Below are positions 1-7,843 of a stretch of DNA of 51,555 bases, one piece after another; the stretch's first letter is position 1; each line of letters begins with the position of its first letter. A program made the position numbers and the translations under genes. Source of the DNA: Lachnospiraceae bacterium (GTDB lineage Bacteria > Bacillota > Clostridia > Lachnospirales > Lachnospiraceae); NCBI GenBank assembly GCA_024693925.1, contig JAILKH010000045.1, positions 1 through 51,555 of the forward strand. The letters run 5' to 3'. The notes under the pieces were generated by a model. That model was given only the letters and a program-made list of their open reading frames with translations, did not search any database and was not told the origin of the DNA.

Positions 1-1023
1 TTCGGGAGTTATCCTGAATAAAGCCTCTGCTACCTCACTGTTAATATATCCCTCTTTTACAGCTACGGCTTTTATCGTAAAATCATATACTTCCCTCTTG
101 TCGGCTATAAAAGCCTTTACGGGTTCCGTATATTTATCTGATTTTTCATCGGGAATACTTCCGTCGGTAGTATAATATATTTCTGCCCCCGGCAAAGAAC
201 AGCTTAGGCTGATAATATCTCCCTCCATCAGTTCTTTTTTATTATTTTCCGTACTGATCAGCGGACTGTCGATCTTACTGTTGGAAAACCATCCTGCGTA
301 CAGGGTATGATCTTCGGAAGTCTTTACGATCGTATCCTTAGTCACTTTATTTGTACATTCCTCTTCAAGATACCACCCGACAAAGGCAAGCTCCGCCGTA
401 GAACCGGGATTTGGGAGTTCTCCATAAACATCCCCGAAAACCACAGTTATGGGATCGGGAACCGCAATCCCCGTTCTTTCTCCGATATTAAAGGTGACTT
501 TATAAGAATTGGATAAAGCATCGGGACCGGCAGCTTTATCATTTGAAATATCATTAACGGAATTCTCGGATATGCTTAGATTCTCATTGATATTATTTTC
601 GGATATACTTACATCCTCATTGATATTATTTTCGGATAAAGTCATATCTTCTGCAATGCCTTCTTCGGATATGCTTATATCTTCACCGATCTTATTTTCG
701 GATACACAAAGATAATCCTTCTTATCTTCCCGGTCTGCTGCAATTTCATTATCGGATATTAAAATCACCTGATCCGTCTCTCCGGTAAATGTATCATTTA
801 CGGATATTTCTTCATCAATGATCCCTCCATCGGACAGAATAATATCACCGGCGGAAACATCTTTGATTTCAACAGACTGTTCCCCGGATATTTCCGGTCC
901 TTCGATAATTGCACAATCATCAGTGATCAGAACATCCGCACTGACCTTAACCCCATCCATAAGGATCATTCCCGCAACCGTAAGTAAAGCAATACCCCTT
1001 TTAATTACTCTCTTCATTCCCAT
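1..1023 (-). CDS. Secreted surface repeat protein, C-terminus cut by window edge
   Basis: The frame is open for 341 codons from ATG at 1023 to base 1, so the C-terminus lies outside the window. AAGGGGAT lies about 8 nt before the start, and the gene overlaps the end of the C11 peptidase gene by 10 nt, so the two are probably translationally coupled. Residues 4-29 form a signal peptide (KRVIKR, hydrophobic core, VSA cleavage site near residue 29). Residues 107-161 are five tandem 11-residue units of the type [IVL]SENxIxED[IV]S. Residues about 168-235 resemble an InlB B-repeat/Flg_new module (FVGWY, LYAGW). Residues about 245-335 resemble a chitobiase/hexosaminidase C-terminal (CHB_HEX_C) module (YYTTDGS). 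These modules are typical of secreted or wall-associated Firmicutes proteins. The molecular role is unknown; an adhesin or structural surface role is inference. Confidence 0.85.
   Translation of the reverse strand, partial: MGMKRVIKRGIALLTVAGMILMDGVKVSADVLITDDCAIIEGPEISGEQSVEIKDVSAGDIILSDGGIIDEEISVNDTFTGETDQVILISDNEIAADREDKKDYLCVSENKIGEDISISEEGIAEDMTLSENNINEDVSISENNINENLSISENSVNDISNDKAAGPDALSNSYKVTFNIGERTGIAVPDPITVVFGDVYGELPNPGSTAELAFVGWYLEEECTNKVTKDTIVKTSEDHTLYAGWFSNSKIDSPLISTENNKKELMEGDIISLSCSLPGAEIYYTTDGSIPDEKSDKYTEPVKAFIADKREVYDFTIKAVAVKEGYINSEVAEALFRITPE
541..705 (-). repeat. Five tandem 33-bp coding repeats (11-residue ISEN units)
   Basis: Read on the minus strand, 705 to 541 encodes five consecutive 11-residue units: VSENKIGEDIS, ISEEGIAEDMT, LSENNINEDVS, ISENNINENLS and ISENSVNDISN. 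Bases match best between the third and fourth units, suggesting recent duplication there. More degenerate units (ISDNEIAADRE, LSDGGIIDEEIS) lie upstream in the same protein. The array is in frame and has no unrelated spacers, so it is a protein linker repeat and not a CRISPR. Confidence 0.85.
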
Positions 1024-2870
1024 ATTAACCAATCCCCTTTATACTCATCATAATAATAAATAGTTCCGTCCCTGTCATCGTAATAATACATTAACTTACT
1101 GTCCTCATCATATAAGTATAATATATCCCCGTCCTTAAAATACCAGACATTTTCGTCCGTATCAAACTGCCAGTTTCCCACAATATACTTATATTCAAAG
1201 GTTTCGGCTTTGGGTGAATCATCATTTTTCAAACCGACATAATCTTTATCGGTATATTTTACCGTATTCCCAACATCCGAAGAAGAATTTCCCGCGTAAC
1301 TCTGAGTATCCGTATATTTGGCGGGTCCTTCACCATTCACGGTACCGGGTTCGGTTTCACTTTCCTTTGCAAACTTTTCAAGCCATCTGATATAGTCTTC
1401 ATCAAAACCGCATCTGTTATAAACCTTATATAATTTATTATAAAAATCAATATCTCCCCAGGGAAGACATACCGATATTCCGTTAAGCTTTCCTTCATTT
1501 CCGGTTTGTTTAAAATGACATATTGCCGAATGCTTTGCTTCTTTCAGTATCCCGGCTTTTGCACCGGTATTATCGGTTTTTTCCATAACTGCGGAAACAT
1601 CACATATATTATAATCTTCAATTGCCATGGCTTTTCCCACTGTTTTCCATATAGAACTTCTGATCGATGAACCAATACCGCCCTTTGAAGACACTGATTT
1701 TGTAAGTGCCAACAGCTTATTCTCATTTAAGTATGCATAATCCTTCCAGGCATTAAATAATCCCATTGCTTTGGATTCATCCACCATTACCATTGTGGTA
1801 CTCCTGCCCTCGGGATCAATTTCATTATCTGCAACCGTCTTATCAATAATAAGCTTACCCAGATCCAAGGCTGAAATATCCGGATTTTTCTCAAGCTCAC
1901 TCATCCAGCTTTCATAATCCCATCCAATGGAAGAAACAAAATCCTCCGACAGAACGGAATACTTACAATAATCCTTAAGAGCCAGCGCTGTCTCAATATT
2001 CGCCATGACACAGCAATCCATTCCTATAATGTCAAATTTAACCTCCCGGTTTTCAGCCAGGGCTTCCATGATCTCATCAAGGGTAAGACTCGCTTCCTCG
2101 TCCTGCCATTCATCATATCCGAAACCATATACCGGCCCTGCACCATGGTCCCAGAATAATAAAATATAACGATCTGCCGTATAATTATCGGCACAATATC
2201 CCACAAACTCCGCCAGAGTCTCCTTCTTCGTAGAATCCAGTTGACCCAAATCATCCTTTACAAGCTTAAGTTCACCGTTTTCAATACTGTGTATCTGGGT
2301 ATGATCCGAAGCTATGCCGTAATCATTCCATTTACGGGTTCCCAGGGTTTCTATTAACACATTTACATTATTACCGATACCCGAAGCAAGCATCTCGGAA
2401 ATATCCATAGTCGCCTCGGATTTCTTACTTTCCAGATCCGAGCCTATCATATATATCATTACGGTAACTTTGCTCTTGTCACCGTTTTTACTTTGATCTT
2501 TTTCCTCCCGGGAGAAAGCATATGTATCTTCATCCTTTAGCAGCGTTCCCTCTGCATCTTCTCTGTTTAAGATATCATCGGGATCATCCGTATTACCCGG
2601 AATTTCAGATATTTCATCCTTTATATCGGCAGTCTCTCCATCCTCAGGAAAAAAGGATGAAATATTAAAGAACTTTTCAATTCTTGTTCCCAATACTTTT
2701 GAATCCGATCCTTTATCGATTTTTTCATTCGGCTTTGCTTTCAAACCGTTATTTTCGGAAATACCTTCCGGTATCAATAATAAAATCGCAAGCAAGACCC
2801 AGGCTGTGCCAAAAATATTTACAAATAACTTTATTATTTTCTTATCATTTTTTTTGTCGTTTTTATTCAT
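1014..2870 (-). CDS. Membrane-anchored clostripain-family (C11) cysteine peptidase
   Basis: This encodes a 618-aa clan CD cysteine peptidase of the C11 family. I chose ATG 2870 because GAGG sits 8 nt upstream; an in-frame ATG at 2942 has no good site and would add 24 unlikely residues. Residues about 12-36 form one membrane segment with no clear cleavage site, so the peptidase is probably an anchored extracytoplasmic protein. An acidic linker follows to about residue 130. The catalytic dyad is visible as His242 in WDHGAG and Cys287 in GMDCCVMA. The last 60 residues are unusual: Tyr/Asp/Trp-rich strands (YLYDED, YYYDDRDG, YYYDEYKG) at about 10-residue spacing. C11 enzymes usually cleave after Arg or Lys and are made as zymogens. 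The next gene encodes a secreted repeat protein and overlaps by 10 nt, so joint function at the cell surface is plausible but inferred. Confidence 0.88.
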   Translation of the reverse strand: MNKNDKKNDKKIIKLFVNIFGTAWVLLAILLLIPEGISENNGLKAKPNEKIDKGSDSKVLGTRIEKFFNISSFFPEDGETADIKDEISEIPGNTDDPDDILNREDAEGTLLKDEDTYAFSREEKDQSKNGDKSKVTVMIYMIGSDLESKKSEATMDISEMLASGIGNNVNVLIETLGTRKWNDYGIASDHTQIHSIENGELKLVKDDLGQLDSTKKETLAEFVGYCADNYTADRYILLFWDHGAGPVYGFGYDEWQDEEASLTLDEIMEALAENREVKFDIIGMDCCVMANIETALALKDYCKYSVLSEDFVSSIGWDYESWMSELEKNPDISALDLGKLIIDKTVADNEIDPEGRSTTMVMVDESKAMGLFNAWKDYAYLNENKLLALTKSVSSKGGIGSSIRSSIWKTVGKAMAIEDYNICDVSAVMEKTDNTGAKAGILKEAKHSAICHFKQTGNEGKLNGISVCLPWGDIDFYNKLYKVYNRCGFDEDYIRWLEKFAKESETEPGTVNGEGPAKYTDTQSYAGNSSSDVGNTVKYTDKDYVGLKNDDSPKAETFEYKYIVGNWQFDTDENVWYFKDGDILYLYDEDSKLMYYYDDRDGTIYYYDEYKGDWLIWE

Positions 2871-2947
2871 ATCGGTATCCTCATATTTATCAAATATACA
2901 CTTCTGTTTACAGATCCGTTTTATCACATATATTCCCTGCAATTTAT

Positions 2948-4375
2948 TCAGACTATCCTGCCCATATAATAAAACCCTCTGTATTCTGTCAGTTTAACAT
3001 CCACAAGTTTACCGATAAGTGAACTGTCTCCCGGAAAATGTACCATAAGATTATTACTCATTCTCCCGGTAACAAGCTTATCATCCTGCTCATTCATTTC
3101 TTCCACCAGGACCTTTTCCACATTATCAAGAAAACGTCCTGCCATTAACCGGCTTTCATCCTGTACTGCTTTAAGAACCCGGTCAAATTCCCGTTTTATC
3201 CATTCTTTGGACTGCCTTCCGGGCATGGAGGCCGCAGGGGTTCCTGTTCTCGGAGAATAAATAAAAGTAAAAGCCCCCTCATATTTCACCTGACGTATCA
3301 TATCTATTGTATCATTTACATCTTCCTCGGTCTCCCCCGGGAAACCAACAATAATATCTGTTGTTATTGCCGTATCCGGTAATTCCTTCCTGATCCTAAG
3401 TGCAAGATCAAGATACTGCTCACCGGTGTAACACCGGTTCATAGCCTTTAATATCCGGGTACTGCCGGATTGTAAAGGTAAATGAATATGTTTACATATC
3501 TTGGAGGAAGCTTTCATAACCTCTATCAATTCATCGGAAAGATCCTTGGGATGAGATGTCATAAATCTGATCCTCTCAATTCCATTAACCTTTTCCACTT
3601 CCCTTAACAATTCGGGAAAACCGATACTGTTCCGTAATCTGTTTCCGTAGGAATTAACATTTTGTCCAAGAAGCATAACTTCTTTAACACCTTCCGCAGC
3701 AAGTTTTTCGCATTCCCGTATGATTTCTTTCGCATCCCTGCTTCTCTCATTACCCCTGACATAAGGAACTATACAATATGTACAATAGTTATTACACCCA
3801 TACATTATATTCACACCTGACTTAAAAGGATATTTTCTTACCGCCGGTATATCTTCCACAATATCCGCAGGCTTATCCCAAACATCAATCACATTTTCAT
3901 TTTTTTCAAGATATAAACATATAAGTTCAGCAAGTTTATAAATATTATGAGTACCGAATATTATATTTACAAAGCCATAACTGCTTTTAAGCTTTTCAAC
4001 ACAGGTTTTCTCCTGCATCATACATCCGCATACAGCCACTATACGGTTCTTATTCTTATGATTTTTCCCGTTAAGGGTACCAAGATGACCGTAAAACTTC
4101 TGATTGGCATTATCTCTTATGGTACAGGTATTAAACAATACAATATCTGCGGCAGTTTCCTCCGCAACCTCATCCAATCCCAACTTCGTTAAAATACCGG
4201 TCATTTTTTCCGAATCCTTGGCATTCATCTGACATCCGAAGGTAGTTACATGAAAAGACAGATGATGCCCCACCTTTTCTTCCCTCTTTTTTATTAATAC
4301 CGATGCATTTTCCATAAAATAATATTGGCGCTCCGGTTCCGTTTTCGGCGCCAATTCAAATACAGACTCAGTCAT
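2948..4375 (-). CDS. miaB: tRNA-2-methylthio-N6-dimethylallyladenosine synthase
   Basis: MiaB is a radical SAM methylthiotransferase that converts i6A37 to ms2i6A37 in tRNAs reading UNN codons. The 475-aa product has the UPF0004 domain with cluster ligands Cys48 (TFGCQMN), Cys84 (NTCTIR) and Cys118 (CGCMMQ). The radical SAM motif CxxxCxxC follows (Cys194, Cys198, Cys201 in GCNNYCTYC), and a C-terminal TRAM domain comes last. ATG 4375 is preferred to GTG 4384 because GAGGAG lies 8 nt before the ATG but abuts the GTG. Length is usual, with an N-terminal extension of about 40 residues as in many clostridial MiaB proteins. It sits between the 5-FCL and C11 peptidase genes in a same-strand run. 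Confidence 0.96.
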   Translation of the reverse strand: MTESVFELAPKTEPERQYYFMENASVLIKKREEKVGHHLSFHVTTFGCQMNAKDSEKMTGILTKLGLDEVAEETAADIVLFNTCTIRDNANQKFYGHLGTLNGKNHKNKNRIVAVCGCMMQEKTCVEKLKSSYGFVNIIFGTHNIYKLAELICLYLEKNENVIDVWDKPADIVEDIPAVRKYPFKSGVNIMYGCNNYCTYCIVPYVRGNERSRDAKEIIRECEKLAAEGVKEVMLLGQNVNSYGNRLRNSIGFPELLREVEKVNGIERIRFMTSHPKDLSDELIEVMKASSKICKHIHLPLQSGSTRILKAMNRCYTGEQYLDLALRIRKELPDTAITTDIIVGFPGETEEDVNDTIDMIRQVKYEGAFTFIYSPRTGTPAASMPGRQSKEWIKREFDRVLKAVQDESRLMAGRFLDNVEKVLVEEMNEQDDKLVTGRMSNNLMVHFPGDSSLIGKLVDVKLTEYRGFYYMGRIV

Positions 4376-4402
4376 CAAATCCACTCCTCATTATTAATAA
4401 GC

Positions 4403-4999
4403 TTAACAAAAATCCAGATATTCAACCTCATTAATTATAACATCGGGGCTTCTGTCAAAAGAATCCGCAGGTATCCTTGGATATTCCTGACATTTATATG
4501 CAAGACCGATCGTTCCGATCTCATCATGTTCTGAAATAAACCGGTCATAAAATCCCTTTCCGTATCCCAATCGGTTACCCTCACGGTCATAACCTACCAT
4601 AGGTATTATAAGGATCCCCTGCTTTAAAGATTCTTTGGTCACCTTGACCGTCTTATTCTTATCCGGCTCCATTATACCCTTATATCCGCAAATAAGATCT
4701 TCCCGGGTATTAATAAAATAAAAATCCATAAGGTTATCATTATTATCGGTAATACATAAAGGACAGGCTACCTTTTTACCCTCCTTTAAACATTTATCAA
4801 TTATCTCACAGGTATCCACTTCGTTATTATAAGATGCATAGATAAGCACCACCTGTGCTTTCCCGTACTGAGGGAGAGAAAAAAACCGTTCCCTTACGGA
4901 TCTGTTATATACTTCACGTTCTTCCCGGCTTAAAGAATTTCGTATTGTTATCAGTTTTTTTCTCAATTCTTTTTTATCGGTACACATCATATCTTTCAT
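4403..4999 (-). CDS. 5-formyltetrahydrofolate cyclo-ligase
   Basis: This 198-aa enzyme uses ATP to convert 5-formyl-THF into 5,10-methenyl-THF, returning the storage folate to the one-carbon pool. The N-terminal basic helix (KKELRKKLITIRNSLS) and the signature GYGKGFYDR at residues 145-153 identify the family (YgfA/MTHFS type, COG0212). Length is typical. The start at 4999 gives an ATGA overlap with the stop of the UPF0291 gene, indicating coupled translation; the site upstream (ACGGAAA) is weak, which fits coupling. It complements fhs and folD elsewhere in this window. Symbols vary (ygfA, fau, mthfs), so none is assigned. Confidence 0.94.
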   Translation of the reverse strand: MKDMMCTDKKELRKKLITIRNSLSREEREVYNRSVRERFFSLPQYGKAQVVLIYASYNNEVDTCEIIDKCLKEGKKVACPLCITDNNDNLMDFYFINTREDLICGYKGIMEPDKNKTVKVTKESLKQGILIIPMVGYDREGNRLGYGKGFYDRFISEHDEIGTIGLAYKCQEYPRIPADSFDRSPDVIINEVEYLDFC

Positions 5000-5214
5000 T
5001 GTTTTTTTCCGTATTTTTCACCAAGATTTGTAATACTGCCATCCTTTTCCTGTATGTTTATATTATCCAGCTGACTTTTCAGATTATTTTTTATGGATGC
5101 AATATATTCCTGCCGAAGTCTTTTCTGTTCTTCCTTTTCCTCTTCATTAAGTCCTTCCGCCTGGGATTTATGATATAATTCATTGATTCTATTTATCTTT
5201 TCTTCAAAATTCAT
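4996..5214 (-). CDS. UPF0291 (DUF896, YnzC-like) small protein
   Basis: This 72-aa protein matches the UPF0291/DUF896 family (Bacillus subtilis YnzC). It has the N-terminal RINELYHKSQ motif, an acidic charged turn, then EEQKRLRQEYIASIKNNLKSQL and a short GSITNLG tail. Start ATG 5214 is supported by AAAAGGA about 8 nt upstream; a start at 5241 would overlap proB and lacks a site. The family forms a short helical hairpin, and its role is not established. It lies 23 nt after proB and overlaps the 5-FCL gene by 4 nt, so it is cotranscribed with both. Confidence 0.9.
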   Translation of the reverse strand: MNFEEKINRINELYHKSQAEGLNEEEKEEQKRLRQEYIASIKNNLKSQLDNINIQEKDGSITNLGEKYGKKQ

Positions 5215-5237
5215 ATTTTCATTCCTTTTATGATGGA

Positions 5238-6113
5238 TCACATCTCATCTATATATTTTGCAATATCAAATTTATTGTCCGGATATGACTTAAATAATGT
5301 ACCGTAATATCGTCCTTCCATTATCTTATGGATCACGCTCACATCCTTTCCGTTAGCGATGATCATATCAGTTCCGGCATTAACGGCAACCGTAGCTGCA
5401 TGCAGCTTGGCACTCATGCCTCCCGTTCCTATATTACTTCCCGTACTTTCTTTTCCCATAGACATAACATCATTAAGATTATCCACAAGAGATATAAACT
5501 TTGCATTTTTATTTGCCCGCGGGTCATCCGTAAACAATCCATCAATATCCGATAACAGAATAAGCATATCCGCACCTACAAGGTTTGCTACGATTGCTGA
5601 TAAAAAATCATTATCTCCGATAGTATCCTCAACCTCATGTATGGCAACAGTATCATTTTCATTTACAACCGGAATAACCCCAAGCTTAAGCAGTTCGGTA
5701 AAAGTATTATGCGCATTCCTTCTGTTGATCTCATCAACAATTGTATGTTTGGTCATAAGTATCTGTGCCGTGGTATGATTGTATTCAGCAAAAAGTTTCT
5801 GATATATCATCATTAAACGGGCCTGACCAACCGCGGCGCAGGCCTGTTTTACGGGAATATCCCTATCCGTGGGTTTAATATTCATTACTTTCTTTCCTAC
5901 CGCAATAGCTCCCGAGGATACAAGAATAACATCCTTTCCCTGATTCTTAAGTTCACACAATTCCCTTACAAGTCTTTCCATCTTAGTAAGGTTTAATTCT
6001 CCTGTAGACATATGATGTAAAGATGAGGAACCTATTTTAACAACAATACGTTTCTTGTTTTTTATATCTGCCCTGTATTTTTTTTCCAGCTCATCCGGTT
6101 CCAGATTTCTCAT
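5238..6113 (-). CDS. proB: Glutamate 5-kinase, short form without PUA domain
   Basis: ProB phosphorylates glutamate to gamma-glutamyl phosphate, the first step of proline synthesis. The 291-aa product is an amino-acid-kinase fold: VVKIGSSS near residue 25, LVSSGAIAVGKK, NENDTVA, then LLSDIDGLFTDDPR and GTGGMSAKL in the nucleotide region. It ends soon after the kinase domain, so the C-terminal PUA domain found in about 370-aa ProB proteins is absent; PUA-less forms are known. The start has AAGGAAG about 8 nt upstream. The usual partner proA is not adjacent or anywhere in this window. Between this gene and the preceding one lies only a 5-bp GC-rich hairpin (6154-6167), too weak to call a terminator. 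Confidence 0.94.
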   Translation of the reverse strand: MRNLEPDELEKKYRADIKNKKRIVVKIGSSSLHHMSTGELNLTKMERLVRELCELKNQGKDVILVSSGAIAVGKKVMNIKPTDRDIPVKQACAAVGQARLMMIYQKLFAEYNHTTAQILMTKHTIVDEINRRNAHNTFTELLKLGVIPVVNENDTVAIHEVEDTIGDNDFLSAIVANLVGADMLILLSDIDGLFTDDPRANKNAKFISLVDNLNDVMSMGKESTGSNIGTGGMSAKLHAATVAVNAGTDMIIANGKDVSVIHKIMEGRYYGTLFKSYPDNKFDIAKYIDEM

Positions 6114-6177
6114 TTGATCACTTCCTTAATACTTGATTTTATTTGTTACGATCCGGCTTGACAGCCGACCGTTCATA

Positions 6178-7809
6178 TTAATTGCAATATCTGGCCATAA
6201 CAGCCTCAGCAACCTTTATTCCATCCATGGCAGCCGATGTAATACCACCGGCATACCCGGCTCCTTCGCCACAAGGATATAATCCCATAACACTGCCCAT
6301 AAAATTATCATCTCTTATTATTCTTACGGGGGATGAAGTTCTGCTTTCCACTCCCGAAAGAACAGTATCATCACTGTTAAAACCCTCAATAGTATAACTG
6401 AATTTATCCATGGATTCAATAATGGCCTTATTAATATCCTCGGGAAATAACTCTCTTAAATTTGCAAACTTATATTCACCTTTAATATGAGGGATCACAT
6501 CCTTTACTCCCATGGAAACAACATTATTCTTATAATCCCCAAGAAGCTGTACAGGAACCTTCCCCGCACCCAGCTCATAAGCTTTTTCTTCAAGTCTTCT
6601 TTGAAATTCCATTCCCGCAAGAACATGCTCCGAACCAAAATCCTCTTTATCAACACCTACTATTATGGCGCTGTTGGAATTATCCGAATTCCGCCCGGAA
6701 TAACTCATTCCATTCACTGCAAGTCTCCCGGATTCGCCTGAAGCGTTTACAACATACCCGCCCGGACAATTGCAAAAGGAATATACATTCCTACCGTTTG
6801 TCGTATGGTTAGTTACTTTATAATCAGCCGCAGACAGATTTAAAGCCGCTAAATCCCCTATTCCATAACGAGCGTAATTTATCTTCTTCTGAGAATGCTC
6901 TACTCTTAATCCCACTGCAAAATTTTTTTGTGTCATACAAATACCCGAATCATAAAGCATTTTAAAGGTATCTCTTGCCGAATGTCCTATGGCCAGCACC
7001 AGGCAATTAGTGTCGATCACAATTTCATTATTATTAAACAGATCTCTTGCAATAACGGCATTTATCCCATCTTCGTCAGTGGTAAATCTCGAAAATCTTG
7101 TATTAAACCTGAATTCCCCACCCTGTTCCGTTATATAATTACGCATGTTTTTAATAATACCCGTTAATACATCGGTGCCTAAATGAGGCTTTGCAACATA
7201 ACCGGTCTTTTCACCCGCACCGAAGCGTATAAAAGTATCAAGAACATATTGGTTACGTCCTTTTTTATCATTGACACCGGTATTTAATTTTCCGTCTGAA
7301 AAAGTACCGGCACCCCCTTCACCGAATTGAACGTTTGAATCCGGCTTAAATTCTCCGGTTTTCCAGAATTTCTCAACACTTTTACTCCTGTCCTCAACCT
7401 TTTCTCCACGCTCAAGTATGATAGGTAAATACCCTGACCGACACAGAATATAAGCGCAAAACAAGCCTGCCGGTCCTGCTCCTACTATTACAGGACGACC
7501 TTTTAGCCTTATGTTACCTCTTTCTTTTGGAATAACATATGTATTTTCTTTATAAAATCCAACATTGGGATCCTTGTTTTTATTTAAGATCTTCTCTTCT
7601 ATATTCTTTTTTGTCATAAAAATAACTGAATATACATAAAAAAGCTCCGGCTTTTTTCTCGCATCCAGAGACTGCCGGAGGATTTTACAGGAATATTGCG
7701 GTTTATCATCTTTATAATATTTTCTCAGGTTTAAAGCCTTCTCTATCTTCTTAGCCATATCCTCCGGTGTATGGGATACCGAAAGCTTGATATTATCGAT
7801 TTTAATCAT
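6178..7809 (-). CDS. COG2509-type FAD-dependent dehydrogenase, substrate unknown
   Basis: This 543-aa flavoprotein has an N-terminal alpha/beta domain of about 95 residues, then a Rossmann FAD-binding motif GAGPAG at residues 110-115, a conserved NVQFGEGGAGTFSDGKLNT stretch and a C-terminal GEGAGYAGGITSAAMDG motif that closes the FAD site. This pattern matches COG2509, uncharacterised FAD-dependent dehydrogenases widespread in Clostridia and Bacteroidetes. The physiological substrate is not known. The start has AAGGTGA 5 nt upstream. It lies 34 nt downstream of the flippase gene on the same strand, with no terminator between them. Confidence 0.88.
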   Translation of the reverse strand: MIKIDNIKLSVSHTPEDMAKKIEKALNLRKYYKDDKPQYSCKILRQSLDARKKPELFYVYSVIFMTKKNIEEKILNKNKDPNVGFYKENTYVIPKERGNIRLKGRPVIVGAGPAGLFCAYILCRSGYLPIILERGEKVEDRSKSVEKFWKTGEFKPDSNVQFGEGGAGTFSDGKLNTGVNDKKGRNQYVLDTFIRFGAGEKTGYVAKPHLGTDVLTGIIKNMRNYITEQGGEFRFNTRFSRFTTDEDGINAVIARDLFNNNEIVIDTNCLVLAIGHSARDTFKMLYDSGICMTQKNFAVGLRVEHSQKKINYARYGIGDLAALNLSAADYKVTNHTTNGRNVYSFCNCPGGYVVNASGESGRLAVNGMSYSGRNSDNSNSAIIVGVDKEDFGSEHVLAGMEFQRRLEEKAYELGAGKVPVQLLGDYKNNVVSMGVKDVIPHIKGEYKFANLRELFPEDINKAIIESMDKFSYTIEGFNSDDTVLSGVESRTSSPVRIIRDDNFMGSVMGLYPCGEGAGYAGGITSAAMDGIKVAEAVMARYCN

Positions 7810-7843
7810 TTATTTCACCTTGAAATTTTTATATCATTACACA

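Noticed and set aside
541-705. 33-bp periodicity resembling a CRISPR array
   Set aside because: Units are contiguous with no unique spacers, stay in frame with a signal-peptide protein, and vary mainly in a way that preserves the residue pattern.
6154-6167. Hairpin between the COG2509 gene and proB as a terminator
   Set aside because: The stem is only 5 bp and is followed by no U-tract on the minus strand.
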